From: Cycas panzhihuaensis
Taxonomy: Eukaryota > Cycadophyta
Reading direction: 5' to 3'
Length of the DNA: 64,000 nucleotides
Assembly: GCA_023213395.1 (NCBI GenBank)
Contig: CM041465.1
Coordinates: 216,821,741-216,885,740 of the forward strand
The position numbers were made by a program, and so were the translations under genes. This document shows positions 45,940 to 57,700 of this stretch, in pieces (position 1 is the first letter of the stretch; the number at the start of each line of letters is the position of its first letter). Below the pieces are notes generated by a model that saw nothing but the letters and a program-made list of their open reading frames with translations, made no database searches and was not told the origin of the DNA.

Positions 45940-46174
45940 TGTTGGAATATTGATAATGTACATCTATTTTATCCCACATACAAGTGGATCCTACTCTCTC
46001 TATATTGACATGTATTATAAATACACAACATAGTGTATCATATTATATCTATTGTTAGGATGTTTTATTAATACAATGGAGGTACCTTAAGGGTACCATT
46101 CGATCTTATGGAGGTGCTTTTATTCTATTTGGTTTTGTTTATGAATATCTTATTGTAGGTTCTATTTTCTAACA
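45940..46174 (+). repeat. Copia-C 5' LTR
   Basis: TGTTGGAATATTG to TTTTCTAACA. It includes a TATA box and the palindromic GGTACCTTAAGGGTACC near 46082-46098. Confidence 0.93.
46016..46023 (+). promoter_or_regulatory. TATA box in Copia-C LTR
   Basis: TATAAATA, conserved in the other LTR at 48812-48819. The position, about 75 bp into the LTR, fits the U3 promoter. Confidence 0.65.
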
Positions 46175-46186
46175 TGGTATCAGAGC
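46175..46186 (+). other. Copia-C primer-binding site (tRNA-iMet)
   Basis: TGGTATCAGAGC, the perfect usual sequence, adjoining the LTR. Confidence 0.93.
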
Positions 46187-47520
46187 ATCCAAGTTGAGAG
46201 AGGTGTTTTGATCGGTATCGAAGCGGTGATTTGGGAGGTACTATTAAGGGTTGAAAGCATATTTGAGAGAATAAACGTTGAAATTTCTGAAAAATAATAA
46301 TGAAATTGAGACGAAATTGTCTGTTCTATAAATTTTGAGTGGTCGCACTATAGATTTTAAGGTGAAAGTGTGAAAATTGCAGCAAAATTAATTTCAGCCT
46401 GCTATTTTTTCACCGCCGTATTTTTGGGACAGATTTATAACCTCAACTTCAAAGAGCCATAACTTTGGCTACAAGTATCTAAATTACCTCAATTTTTGTT
46501 TTTATTCTGTGTGTTTTTAATTTAATTTCTAATGGAAGTGGTTTGAGATTCATCAGAGTTTTGAGTAAAAACTTATTAGCAATTTATCAAAAGGTACTAT
46601 TACAGCCCCTAAAAACCCTAATTATGAAATTCTTAAAAGAAGCATAACTTTTATTCTAGATATCATAATTTAATTTTGTCTAAACCATTGGAATCATATT
46701 TTAGAGACCATCATTTCCATATATATTTTATGTATTTTTCAGCTATATTATTTTTTATAAATAAGTTTTTTAGGAATTTAAGGATTTCATATTGATATAG
46801 TGACGTGAATAAGGCAATGGTAATGAGGTGATGTAAATGTTTTGTACTCTTAATTGGTGACAAAGTAATGACATTTGGCATTGGCATAATGCTTTCTTAC
46901 ATGTGCTTATATGAGAGAGATATTGTGATAATGACATAGTATGGTGATGAAGCAATAATATGTGTTTGTATAAATGAGTTGGGTGGCATATGGCGATTTA
47001 GTGTTCCTTGGAATGTGATTTACGTGAAGAAACTTTATGGGTATGATAAGGCTAATTTGAGGGTAAGAAAGATAGTGATATGAGGTGATGAGATGCTTGT
47101 TACATGTGAGGTTACATGACAAGATTGGGTGTTTATTGGGCGTGTTTAAGGATAAGATTAGGCATGTTTGATAATGTGTTCTAATTGATTAAATGGGCAA
47201 AGAAGGATGAGTATTTGTTGAAGTTACTTGAGTTTCAAGTGTAGTGGCATGAGTTGTTTTTAGGCAATAAAGTGAAGTGTGTATCTTGATAGCAACATAT
47301 AGTATATATGATTATTGTGAGATTTATAAGGAATCAGTTTGGTGAAGTGAGTGTTTGGATTCTATGTGACCGTTTGGCGATATGAAAAATACATAAGGTA
47401 ATGATGTGATGATAAATTCAATGATGTGAGAGTTATGAGACATGAGAAATTTTGTTGAGAGTGATCAATAGGCAAATTACCAACGATAAGTGGGTTTATT
47501 GATTGAAAAAAGGGACGTGG
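46187..47520 (+). other. Copia-C leader
   Basis: 1.3 kb without a coding frame. The part 46780-47520 is unusually rich in ATGATG/GTGAT-type text (GTGATGAGG, GTGATAATG), giving a purine/TG-biased composition. Confidence 0.5.
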
Positions 47521-47529
47521 CATGTGGAA

Positions 47530-48715
47530 ATGGCATTTACAATCATGGAGGATAATGATGTGGTTATGTATGTTCCTGAAACAAATGAATATTACTTAGA
47601 GGATTCATTCCATTCGATACCCAAGTGCAATGGAGAAGATAATTTTTTTAGATGATTAAAATGAGATGCTTTTTCATAGCTAGAGGTATGTGGAAGATTG
47701 TTACTGATGAATATGATATCCCCAAGGATTAAGAAGAAAAGAAAATGCTTAATAAGAAAGATAGAAAAGCATTCATTATGATTCGTGCTGCATTCAATGA
47801 GGTTAACCTTCCTTCCAAATTCCATTTTGTCATTCCCATGATCCTACATGCAAGTAATGCTAAAGAAGCTTGGGATTTTCTAAAGGAAGTATTTGAACAA
47901 ACTCTTAAAGAGACACAACGAATGATTGAAAAGGGAATTAAGGCCAATTATGGTACAAGTATAATAAACAAAGAAAATATCATCAACACTAATGAAATGA
48001 CATATCAAGATCAAGAATGTATGAGTACTAAGGAAATTTCTATTGAATGTAAAAGAATGATGGGTGAATGTATTGATGAGACCACAATTAATGATGAAGA
48101 TGTTGAAAGTGATGAGTTCATAAAGTTTTATATAGATGACACCATAATTTCAAGAGAAGTTGAAAATGAATCTGATGATCCCATAAAAGATGAGTCTTGC
48201 AATGATTCAAGTCTAAATGATGATCCTACTTTGAGCATTGATTCAATTTCAAAAAGTATGGTAGTTGATCAAGATTCTGCTTCAAAGATTGAAGAAATCA
48301 CTATTGTACATGGTGATCAAGAGTTTATGCAGGATAATGATGACATGTAAGTTATGATTGAAGATACTTGTTCACAGGATCTACATCAAAATCAAACTAG
48401 ACTAGGCACAATGAAGAATCAGGATTTGCACTTACTAGAGCTGCTACATCAACATCATCACTACAGGATTGAAGATAAAAATCAAGCTGAGAACATCATC
48501 TTATAAAGGAATCAGTACATAATTGAAGATAAAAATCAAGTTGAAGACACCATTCCACAGCAAAGACATCACTGCAAAATTAAAGACGAAAATTAAGATG
48601 AAGATATCATTCTACATCAAAGACATCACTACAAGATTGAAGATAAGGATCAAGTTGAAGACATCATTCTTAGGTCATTTCTAAGGACAAAATGTTACAA
48701 ATATAAATTACTTAA
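47530..48715 (+). pseudogene. Copia-C gag-acidic-repeat protein
   Basis: A Copia-gag N-terminus is visible as SFHSIPKCNGEDNFFR (about 47605-47652), then after a frameshift RGMWKIVTDEYDIPKD (about 47686-47730). One TAA later the main frame is open for 201 codons, 47745-48350, with AKEAWDFLKEVFE (residues 39-51), the conserved gag helix. From residue about 65 the protein turns acidic (many Glu, Asp, Ser; an NDDPTLSIDSISKS stretch) with no known domain. Beyond the TAA at 48348 the same frame continues to about 48715 with only two more TAA and carries four copies of an 18-19 residue repeat (core IEDKNQVEDII). All three late TAA could be former CAA. It probably packages the RNA of a family that borrows polymerase in trans. 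The role of the acidic/repeat tail is unknown. Confidence 0.78.
48450..48680 (+). repeat. 54-57 bp in-frame tandem repeats
   Basis: Four units built on ATTGAAGATAAAAATCAAGT, then TGAAGACATCATTC and CATCAAAGACATCACTAC. The unit lengths counted (54 and 57) are multiples of three, so the protein frame is kept. Confidence 0.82.
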
Positions 48716-48720
48716 ATATG

Positions 48721-48733
48721 CATTAAGGGGGAG
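48721..48733 (+). other. Copia-C polypurine tract
   Basis: CATTAAGGGGGAG directly before the 3' LTR. Confidence 0.9.
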
Positions 48734-48970
48734 TGTTGGAATATTGATAATGCATATTTATTTTATCCCATATGCAAGTGGATCCCACTTTCTCTCTATA
48801 TTAACATGTATTATAAATACACAACATAATGTATCATATTGTATCTATTGTAAGGATGTTTTGTTAATACAATGGAGGTACCTTAAGGGTACCATTTGAT
48901 CTTGTGGAAGTGTTTTCATTCTGTTTGGTTTTGTTTATGAATATCTTATTGCAGGTTCTATTTTCCAACA
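48734..48970 (+). repeat. Copia-C 3' LTR
   Basis: TGTTGGAATATTG to TTTTCCAACA, followed by the AGTAG duplication. Confidence 0.93.
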
Positions 48971-48975
48971 AGTAG

Positions 48976-49320
48976 AAGCTAACAAGGAACCACTTTGGAT
49001 TAAAGCTCTATTAAGTGAGCTTCGTTTGTTTCCTAACACTTCCATTCAAATAAATATTAATACTCAAGGTGCAATATCTATAGCTATTAATCATGTCATA
49101 TATTCTAGAACTAAGAACATAGAATTATATCAACATTTTATTTATAATCTTGTTAATGATAATGCTATTAATAGGTCTGATTGTCCTACAGAGTTATAGA
49201 TTACTCATATTCTAACAAAGCCATTGACTAAAGCAAAGTTCGTAAAGCTACAAGAATTATTAAAGATTAATGAAGTCTTCATTAAAGGGGGATTACCATG
49301 CTAAAGTCTTCATCCTCTTC
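48976..49320 (+). pseudogene. Copia-B RNase H, second half
   Basis: Resumes with EANKEPLWIKALLSEL. Then INTQGAISIAINHVIYSRTKNIELY, where the usual D-N-Q box is N-T-Q (Asp lost), and HILTKPLTKAKFVKLQELL near 49205-49262. The Copia-B purine tract (ATTTAAGGGGAA, about 49363-49374) closes the interior; 49320-49362 is a TCTTC-rich stretch. Confidence 0.9.
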
Positions 49321-49374
49321 TTCTTTATCCTCTTCTCCATCTTCTATTGTACAAAAGCTAACATTTAAGGGGAA

Positions 49375-49795
49375 TGTTAGAAATATTTATCCTAATATTA
49401 CCTTTTATACCTAATATATGTAATTATTAAAAGTTAATATGTTATTACAAAAAGTTTAGTGAATTGGACAACCATCTATTTCAATAAACCTCTCTCCCAT
49501 AATTATTCTAGAATCTTTCAAGAACGGTTGGCTTGGAAGATTTAGAAGACTGGTTGGTATGGTTACGTAGGAATAGTTTGTGAGGCTGGTTGAAACCAAT
49601 GAAAGAGGATGAGATCCTCATTAATCTTTCATGTATTTAGTTTATTATTATTATAAAACTATTATTTCAAAGGTGGTTTGTTTCTCCCCTAAAGGGGTTT
49701 TCTACCTGCCATATCTAGTGTGTATTACTTGATTGATTTATAGTTGATATTGATGATTCTACATGTGGTTTATGCATGATACCCTCTCTTCAACA
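49375..49795 (+). repeat. Copia-B 3' LTR
   Basis: TGTTAGAAATATTT to CTTCAACA, followed by ATTTC. Confidence 0.93.
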
Positions 49796-49800
49796 ATTTC

Positions 49801-50679
49801 AAATCATCTAAGAAACTCAAAAAAAGAAAAGAAGGGAAGGAATAACATTTACATCTCATATGATTTGGTTGATTCTATGTTCATTCTTTGTTGTATTCAT
49901 TCAAACTAAGATTGCACACTAGATTTGTATGTAGGTTTGGTTTGTTATTGTTTATTGTGAGTTAATTTATTTAGGTCTAAATTTATTTCTCTCATGTAAA
50001 TGTGAACTATTTCAAAACTTGAACTAGTTTAATTCCTTTATCTTTAATCAACTCCATAAGTAGACATAACATCTCCTTAGAGGTTGATTGAAAGGGTTAC
50101 ACCTTGAGACCCATCACCTTTAGTTTACCTTCTTATAGACTCACTCCAGGTGATTGGCCCCAAGTCATGACTCTAAAGCAAAAAAGAATAACATATAAAA
50201 ACTTATTAAGCCCATTGTTCATGTCATGAGGGAATTAGTGATTACATCTAATATGTAATAAAATTCACATTGAAATTTTGACTATAATGGCAAAAGGTTA
50301 GAAGGGGAAGAGAATGATATAAGATTTTGATAAAGGACCCATGTATCATGAAAAGAACCATTAAAAAGCATAATATTAGTTCCCAAAGAATAAAATAATG
50401 CCAATTTAATTTAGCCAATAAGCTTTTATGGAAGTACCTTAGTGATTGTTAGAACATAATCCCAAAAGAACAAAATTTAATTAGATTCTATTCATATTTT
50501 AACTACCTCTAATCATCATAAATGTAAAAGAAGGCAAAGCTAGAAAATGTCACAACTATACACTTTAACATAGAGGAAAAGCCCCATGAACCCAAGGTAT
50601 AGATTTAACAAATGAAATAATACTTCTAGATTATGGAGGTTAAAGAAGATGAACAAGTACATCTCACAATATTACACAT
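49801..50679. other. no gene seen
   Basis: Right flank of Copia-B. Without frames; AT-rich. It could include the 5' part of the Gypsy remnant that follows. Confidence 0.45.
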
Positions 50680-52140
50680 GAATGGTATTGCATACAAATA
50701 ATCATGGAGTTTTGAAATAACTAGGTATAAAAAATAGTTATTGCCTTCAAATGAGTTTATGGATTTTTTTATTAAAAAGTTTGAGATGGCCATGAATTAA
50801 TACATTATTGAAAGCTACAAAGGTTTAAATAATCTAGGATAAAAGCATAATATAATGAGGCTTTTACTAGACTTGTGTATATAATAAAAGACATTCATAA
50901 TAACTGGTTGATTTTGTTATATATGGATGGGCTAATTATGGAAATTCAAGTTGATCTTAAGATAGTCATTCTCTAAGACTTGAATAAGATAATAAAGTTA
51001 GGATGATTATTTAAGAAGAAGATCAATTCTAAGTGCAAGGCCAAATTAGGGAAGTACATTTTTTCATTTATGCAAATAAATCCATAGGTAATTAAACTTA
51101 ATAAATAAACTAAATAGGCAATACAAAGATCTAAGGAAGAGTAAGATAAGCTCCAAAGGAAGGGCCTCTATTTCAAATATGTTGAGAAATAGAGATTAAG
51201 GCATAGATGAACTAAAAATCAACTCTATACTATTGAATTAAATATAGTAGATGGAAATGAGATAGATGGGGATTATAAACTACACCAAAATATGATGCAA
51301 TAAGATATACCTAACTTAGAGGATGACACCCCATATGTCATATGACATGACTAGTCTCACTAAGCCTATTAATTTAAAATTATGAGAATTCATTAAGAAG
51401 CAATATATCACCATTTTAGTTAATCTTGATAGCACTCATAATTTTATTAATAAATTTATGGCTTAATGCTTAATCCTCTTTCTATTAACAATGTCTTAAT
51501 TCTAGGTGTGGGTCAATAGCATGAATGTCATTTCAAGCTAATGTATACTTAAAAACCTTAGGCTTAATACTAAAGATATTACTATTATAGAAATTTTTTA
51601 TGTAATGAATGTAAGCAGGATCAATGTTATCTTAGGAAGCTAATGGTTAACGATAATTAACATATTTGAGATGAATCTTAATGGACTATTTATGAGATAC
51701 ACTCAAGATAGAAGGTCAATCACCTTGGAAGGGTAACATCCTATGAAAACATAAATCATATCCAGTCATCAAATGGAAGAGTATACTATAAAACGGTAAC
51801 TAGGAGTAGTGGCCTGGTTATTCACATTACAAGTCAAAATTAAAAATAAGACTAAGGATTCATAATTACAAGTGATTCTCTATCACTACAAGTCTACAAC
51901 ATTACAAGTTAGTATAGGAATATATGTTTTTAGTGACTTGCTATCTCCCATAATCTTAAGAATTATAATACACATAAGTAAGGGTAATACTTATGATATC
52001 ATGTTCTTGGTAAGAGGAAACACTAATTTAAAATATACTTCAAGGGTGAATCATTTCAAGAAGGGAGGTATTGTTATAAGCCTAATTAACAATGGTAATA
52101 TATTATTAAAAATGTATGATTATTTAATGAAGAACTTATA
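50680..52140 (+). pseudogene. Gypsy gag-protease remnant
   Basis: In the plus strand, heavily stopped: a gag-like stretch (50680-51100), then a zinc knuckle written as GLYFKYVEK.RLRHR (51163-51210), in which both first Cys codons are Tyr. The protease is visible as LDSTHNFINKFM (about 51428-51463; D-S-G is D-S-T) and, after frameshifts, INVILGS (about 51631-51651). An open 89-codon frame at 51872-52141 may be the linker into reverse transcriptase, but no polymerase motif follows. No LTRs were found, so this is an old truncated copy, similar in kind to the nested Gypsy at 15327. Confidence 0.7.
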
Positions 52141-52654
52141 GTATATATAAATATGCATGGCTTATTAAAAAGGCATGATTAGTTCCAACAATATTCTTAC
52201 ATCCTAATGCTTTAAGAGCAAAGCATCCTCACAAGGGAATGGACTTGTAGCATTTCATTAAAATGTTGGTAGACTTCCTATTTTTTCCATTAAAGCACCA
52301 TCTTTTCTTAAAGTTGACTTCCTATATTTTATATCACACCTATTCATAAGGTCATTGGCCCCCATTTGTGATCATTATTAGAAGGCACTCAACTATGGTA
52401 GAAAGCATTAATGCATATGTTCCTCTTTGGAATAATTCTAGGAGGACATCTCACCTTAAAGAGGGAACTATTATGTATTTATTATCAGTTATTAATTCTA
52501 GTTATTATTATTGTTTGACAAGTATTTCTCAATGGTTATCTCTACTTAGTGCATGATTTAATATTAATTATGTCATGAATATATAAACACTTCATAGTTC
52601 ATATAAAATATTAGTAAGAAATCCTGTAATTACCACCTCTGGGATTCAGCTTAA
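52141..52654. other. no gene; left flank of Copia-D
   Basis: A 62-codon plus frame (52368-52556) has no recognisable motif. CTTAA (52650-52654) is the left target duplication of Copia-D. Confidence 0.45.
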
Positions 52655-52967
52655 TAACGGAAGAATGGATTTAAGGAATAAATCACTCACATACACACAA
52701 TGGCAATGGAGAATGAAGAAGAGATGAAAATAAAATATTAAAGCAAAGCTTGGAGGTGAGAATGAATAATGACTCTCTCCTTAAGATTTCACCTTTTATT
52801 ATTGAGGGTGAGCATTAAGAATAGGATTTTTCCACCTAATAACATAAATATGAAATTACATCCAAATACACATAAAGCGCATTTCACTAAGAGACTAATT
52901 CTAATAATATACCTTAAGGTCACTGAATTAATCTATATAAATGACCTCGATACATTAACCTCTTTCA
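52655..52967 (-). repeat. Copia-D 3' LTR
   Basis: Aligns end to end with 59794-60106. Plus strand TAACGGAAGAATGG ... AACCTCTTTCA. Confidence 0.92.
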
Positions 52968-52985
52968 ATCCCCTCCTTAATGATG
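52968..52985 (-). other. Copia-D polypurine tract
   Basis: The minus strand reads CCATCATTAAGGAGGGGAT just before the LTR start TGAAAGAGG. Confidence 0.85.
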
Positions 52986-53449
52986 GATAGTTATTTTGAG
53001 AAAATCTATTCTATGAGGTCTTCATTTGAGCCTCATTATTATATTAAAATTCTAAATGACACTTTTGTAGAAAAACCCTCATAGAAAATAAAAACCCATA
53101 GACTTTCTAAGATCTATAGCCCATTTTATAAATCAAAATGGCTAAGGTGGATCTTGATGTAGCCTAATGGCCAAGAAACTTAAATGTGTAGCTTGATCTA
53201 CTGAGTTTTCATATACCATTTAGTCATCACTTATGCTCTTTTAGGTTTTTGTAGGTTCTAATTTTCTAAAACTAGTACAGCCTTTATCCTTTCATGCCCG
53301 TATGGGATTTTCACAAATAGGATATAGCATAGACTTACTCTTATTCTTCTACACCTACAAGGGGTTTTCACGAATAGAATAGAGTATGATAATCCTGTTA
53401 CTATCTTCTTTGATCAGTTAAAGATGGAGGCCCTAAGCTTGAGCTATCT
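52986..53449. other. Copia-D 3' internal untranslated region
   Basis: No frame; lies between the end of RNase H and the purine tract. Confidence 0.5.
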
Positions 53450-55110
53450 TTGGAACTATTCAAACTTCATCCTTTGCAGTGGTTTAATGAAGATATACAC
53501 CACTTGATCTACTATGGAGTAGTATTCCAGTTGAATTATGTTGTTATGAACTAGTTCTTTAATCATATGGTCTTTCATACCTATGTATTTGGTACGATCA
53601 TAAAATATAAGACTTTTCACCATATGCATTATTGATTGATTATCCATATAAAGGTTGGTATGACTTGTTTGGATGATATTCAATGTTTCTAATTATTTTC
53701 TAAGTCATATCACCTCCTTGCTAGTCTTAGAAGCAATAATGTATTTAACTTCGATAGTTGAATAAGTAATTATCTTCTGTTGTTTACATCTCCATGATAT
53801 TGGTATTATTTAAAGAAATGTTACATACCTAGATGTAGATCTTCCTATATATTTATCTCCTATATAGTTTGAGTCTGTGTATGCAGAAAGCTTAAATTCA
53901 TTATTAGGTTCATACAATAGACCAAATTTATTGGTTGTCTTTAGGTATTTTAACACTCAAACTATAGCTTGCTAGTGATTTTGCTTAGGATTTGTCATGA
54001 ATCATGCAAGAATGTCAATAGAGTGTGTAATATCTAGCCTTGTATTGGTAGTGTAGATGAGACTACTTATAAGTTTCTTGTAGAGTGTTGTGTCTACTTC
54101 CCTAGTATCACCATCAGCTAAGATTTTAGTATTAGGGTCTATAGGTAAAGCCATTGTTCGAGCATCTTCTAACTAAAACTTGGTTAGAAGATCGTTAATC
54201 TATTTTTCTTGGGAGAGGAAAAATTTCTGTTCTTTTATGTTACTTCAATTCCTAAGTAATATTTTATCAAACTAAGGTTAAACAATTTGAACGTTTTACC
54301 AAGGTCATTTTTCAACCAGCTTATTGCCTCTTCACTATTACCCATTACTAGGATGTCATCCATAAAGATTATAAGATAAGTGACTTTGTCCTTTTAGCAC
54401 TTGATGAATAGTGTTGTATCAATATCTTGGTAGTCACAAACGTCATATCTAAATTACCTTATTATTTCAGAAAACTTGGCAAACCAAGCACAAGGGACTT
54501 ATTTAAGGCCATACAAGGACTTTCTGAACTTGTAAACCTTATGCTCCTGACCTTCGATCTTATATCCTTTTGGCTGAGCCATATAAATTTCTTCTTCAAG
54601 ATCCCTTTTAAGAAACATAGTCTTCATATCAAGCTAGTAGATTTTTCAACCCTGTTGAGCAGCCAAAACCATAAAAGTTCTAATTGTAGGCCACTTAATC
54701 ATAGGTATAAAGACTTTGATGTAGTTGATGCCTTCCCTTTGTGTGAATCCTTTAGCGACCAACCTCGCATTGGGTTTTTTTAGGGTGACATCTGATCTAT
54801 ATTTATTTTTTAACACCTATTTATTTTAAAATACCTTTTTGCTAAGTAGTAGATCAATGAGCTCCCATATACTAATTTTTATGAGAGATTAGTATTCTTC
54901 ATTCATTGCATTTCTCCAAACTGTATGTTTCATAGCTTCCTAGTATGAGAGGGGCTCTTCATTAAGAGTAAGATGTAGTTATACTGACTAAAGCTTAGTA
55001 TATAATGATTCCTACATCCTTGCTCTATGGGAACTTCGAGTGCTAATTTTACCTATCTCATCTGGTCATATATCCTTATTGACCTTGCGAGCTTCACAAG
55101 ATCCTCAAGT
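53450..55110 (-). pseudogene. Copia-D reverse transcriptase and RNase H
   Basis: On the minus strand, reverse transcriptase text begins near 55000 and reaches the catalytic box as IIFMDDILVM (coding bases near 54350-54375), a FMDD variant of YVDD. RNase H ends with the open frame 53683-53456: TNLYMDNQSIMHMVKSLIFYDRTKYI (Asp-Asn box kept) and a terminal YIFIKPLQRMKFE. Several shifts, one near 54430-54790, where the opposite strand happens to be open for 118 codons. Confidence 0.87.
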
Positions 55111-55329
55111 TGGGAATGAGGTCCTCATTTCTTCAACTTCTTAGTTCCCATCTTATTCATTAATCATTTTGTGAGGAGGATGTTGATATGTCTAGGGAAG
55201 ATGGTCCTTCTACCATTGTTTTGCCTTTGTCAACTCTATTATCTTCAAAGGATAGTAGTAGATGTGCATTTATTGGTTCAGAGTCACAACCTATATCCTC
55301 CGACGCTCTGTTGTCAGCTTCTAATATTT

Positions 55330-56300
55330 AACGTAATTTATGTGTATCCCTCTCCTCAAATTTTAGAATCTGAACATCATACTTGATAACATCATTGTAG
55401 CAGCGTGAGAGTGTTTTGGAGTCCAGTCTAAGCAATTTATTCTCTGTCTCCATAAAAATAACATTTCTAGTAATGATAATTTTTCATTGTGAAGGTATAA
55501 AGACATTATACCCTTTCTTGTCTATAGGGTATTTGACAAAGATGCCTTTAAGTGCCTTTGATTAGAGTTTATTTTAATCTACATCCAAAATGTAGACATA
55601 GCATGTAGAGCTAAAAATTTTGAAGTAGTGAACAATAGGGGCTTTTCCTGACCACTTTTTATTAGGTCATTGTCCTTCCTTTAATGAGCTAATAACATTG
55701 ATCTAATAAATAGTTGTCTAGATAGCTTCGTCCCATAGGTAGGTAGGTATATTTTTGTATACCAACATAGCTCAAGCTATGTTCATAATTATCCTATTCA
55801 TGTGCTCAACAACTCTATTTTATTGTGGGATACCTTCTACTATTATTTGATGTTTGATGTCATTGTCTCGAAGGTAGCTTTTAAACTCATATAAGGTATA
55901 TTTACCACAATTATTAATTCAAAGACATTTAAGTTGATAACCTAATTCTTTTTCAGTATGAGCTTTAACTTCTTTGAATACATAGAAGGCTTCATCTTTC
56001 TTGTGTAGAAAAGCTACCCATACTTTCCCAATGAAATCATTAATGAAAGAGATGTAATATAACTTTACCCTTTAGTGAAGGAATAGGCATTTCTCTACAT
56101 AGATAAGAGTGTACTAATTATAATAGATGGCTTGATTTCCACTGACTTTTGGAAAAGGGTTGTTGATGAGATTTGACAATGATATAAGCTTCATATTTGA
56201 AGTGCTTGAAGGAGAACTTTAGAAGACTTGGAAGAGTGTTACAAAGATCTCTAAGTTTATCAATATAAACATGGCCCATGCAAGCATGCTAAAATGATTC
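55330..56300 (-). pseudogene. Copia-D integrase
   Basis: In minus-strand order: HACMGHVYIDKL (about 56250-56285; His pair of the zinc finger); a decayed core; the third catalytic block NRVVEHMNRIIMNIA (Glu kept, about 55775-55820), then NIPTYLWDEAI (about 55715-55750); and GYNVFIPSQ.KIIITRNVIFMETE (about 55440-55520), the usual C-terminal segment before reverse transcriptase. Confidence 0.85.
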
Positions 56301-56790
56301 TAGTGATAATGTTGGGTGGATTAGGATGGTATTAAATACAAATTCTTCATTGGCACAATAACTTTAGGCACAACGGGCTTTAGAAGATGGAGAGTCATTT
56401 AGTCAAAAGAGTTTACCATTGAGATGTCCAGCCAAGACCACTCAATCATTTGGAGGGTGAATGACCTGGAGAGTCTAGTCATTTATAGTTACACTCAGAT
56501 TAAATTCATGAGAGACAAGTGTAGATAAAGAGAGTAGGTTTTATTTGAGATTGGGTACGTATAGGACATCAAGCAATGTAAAATCTCTTAATCCTGGGAG
56601 TTTCAGATGAATGTTACCAATTCCTTTAATAGGTTGTTATGATTTATCAGCCATGTGAATAACTCCTTGAATATTTGAGTCAAATATTTCATATAGGCTA
56701 TGATTGCACGTCATATATTAAGTTGCTCCTGTGTCCATGATCCATTGTCCATTGATTAAAATAACACTATTTATAATTCCAATAGGGCTT
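56300..56790 (-). pseudogene. Copia-D aspartic protease
   Basis: WIMDTGAT followed by a stop, then YMTCNHSL (about 56715-56755), with the catalytic D-T-G intact. The frame continues with LPGLRDFTLLDVLYVPNLK (about 56550-56615), the standard block that ends in tyr-val-pro, and NLLSLSTLVSHEFNLS. Confidence 0.9.
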
Positions 56791-56999
56791 GGCATTGGTG
56801 AAGGGAATTCATAAGTGACATATCAACATTGAGCTTCAAAGTATATCTGTGGTTGGTCAATGTTATTTGATGTTGAAAATCCCTCAATTCTTTGAAAGTA
56901 TGCTTGTATAAAACCTATACTACTAATTGATTCTTCACAAGTTTTGTCAACATTGTGAGCTCTATATTTTGGTTAGAACTTGGCAAACTTATAAGTAAT

Positions 57000-57700
57000 G
57001 GTTCTACAATCTTTTACAAAGTGTCTTTTATGGTTACACTAATCACACATAATAGTTTGATTGCTAATCTCTAAAGAGGTACTAGTTTGGCCTAACTATC
57101 TTGGTTTTTGTTGAGGTGACCCTTGGCCTTGAGATTATTAAGGTTGTAATTGAGGCTTTAGTTAATCTTATGGATGATTTTCTATGTTTCTTCCTCTTTC
57201 TCTTGCTTAGTCATTTCCTCTGCCATGAGAGGGACCTTGATTCTTTATATAGTAAGCTTCTTCTTCCACCTTAAAGGCTATATCTGGAAGAGTGTCAAAG
57301 GCTACAAAGTTAATATCAAATGTCTTATCAAATTCTATGAACTTCTCAGTAAGTACTTCGAAGTTGAGTGCCTTCAATGTTCTACTAGATTAAAGACTTC
57401 CAAGCAAATTTTTATAATCAAGGACATATAGACATTATTGGATCAAGAATGCCTAAGTGATACATTAGGTTTTAAAATCTTTGTCAATTACCTATTTTAT
57501 TGGTTGAAGGATATTTATTGTCTCATGAGCTCATCCCTTCTACATTTTAATTTATTCATTTTCATAATAAGATGAACAAATTCTAATTCTAATGATCAGT
57601 AACTAATACAATTCCTGATTGTATCTTTTCATCATCTATCTCCTATTATAGTTTAGCTATGGCATCTGTAGGAGCTATTAGAGTGGATCCACCAGAAGTA
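57000..57700 (-). pseudogene. Copia-D gag with zinc knuckle
   Basis: The knuckle reads IMCD, stop, CNHKRHFVKDC (about 57010-57055), all CCHC ligands kept. Upstream of it the minus-strand text is a plausible but heavily stopped gag with a basic Arg/Glu linker near 57175-57240. Confidence 0.7.

Larger units (their letters stand above)
45940..48970 (+). mobile_element. Copia-C: non-autonomous LTR element nested in Copia-B (3.0 kb)
   Basis: 235- and 237-bp LTRs (45940-46174 and 48734-48970) start TGTTGGAATATTG and end CCAACA or CTAACA, with a perfect AGTAG duplication (45935-45939 and 48971-48975). The primer site TGGTATCAGAGC is exactly canonical and the purine tract ends at the 3' LTR. The interior has only one coding region, a gag-derived protein, and no pol. 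LTRs differ by about 19 substitutions in 235, nearly all transitions. The insertion splits the RNase H of Copia-B; joining the flanks restores the continuity of that frame. Confidence 0.94.
39733..49795 (+). mobile_element. Copia-B: dead Copia element interrupted by two insertions (10.1 kb)
   Basis: 421-bp LTRs (39733-40153 and 49375-49795) with a perfect ATTTC duplication (39728-39732 and 49796-49800). The primer site TGGTATCAAAGC is immediately after the 5' LTR, and a purine tract ends at the 3' LTR. The interior holds gag, protease, integrase, reverse transcriptase and RNase H in Copia order. Two foreign pieces break it: a short LINE at 43351-43460 and Copia-C at 45940-48970, which cuts RNase H. 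Without them it is about 6.9 kb. LTRs differ by about 40 substitutions in 421 by eye. Confidence 0.94.

Noticed and set aside
51872-52141. reverse transcriptase start
   Set aside because: Spacing loosely resembles the segment before Gypsy reverse transcriptase, but no catalytic or fingers motif follows.
54427-54783. 118-codon plus-strand frame
   Set aside because: Complement of the Copia-D reverse transcriptase; the minus strand carries the conserved motifs.
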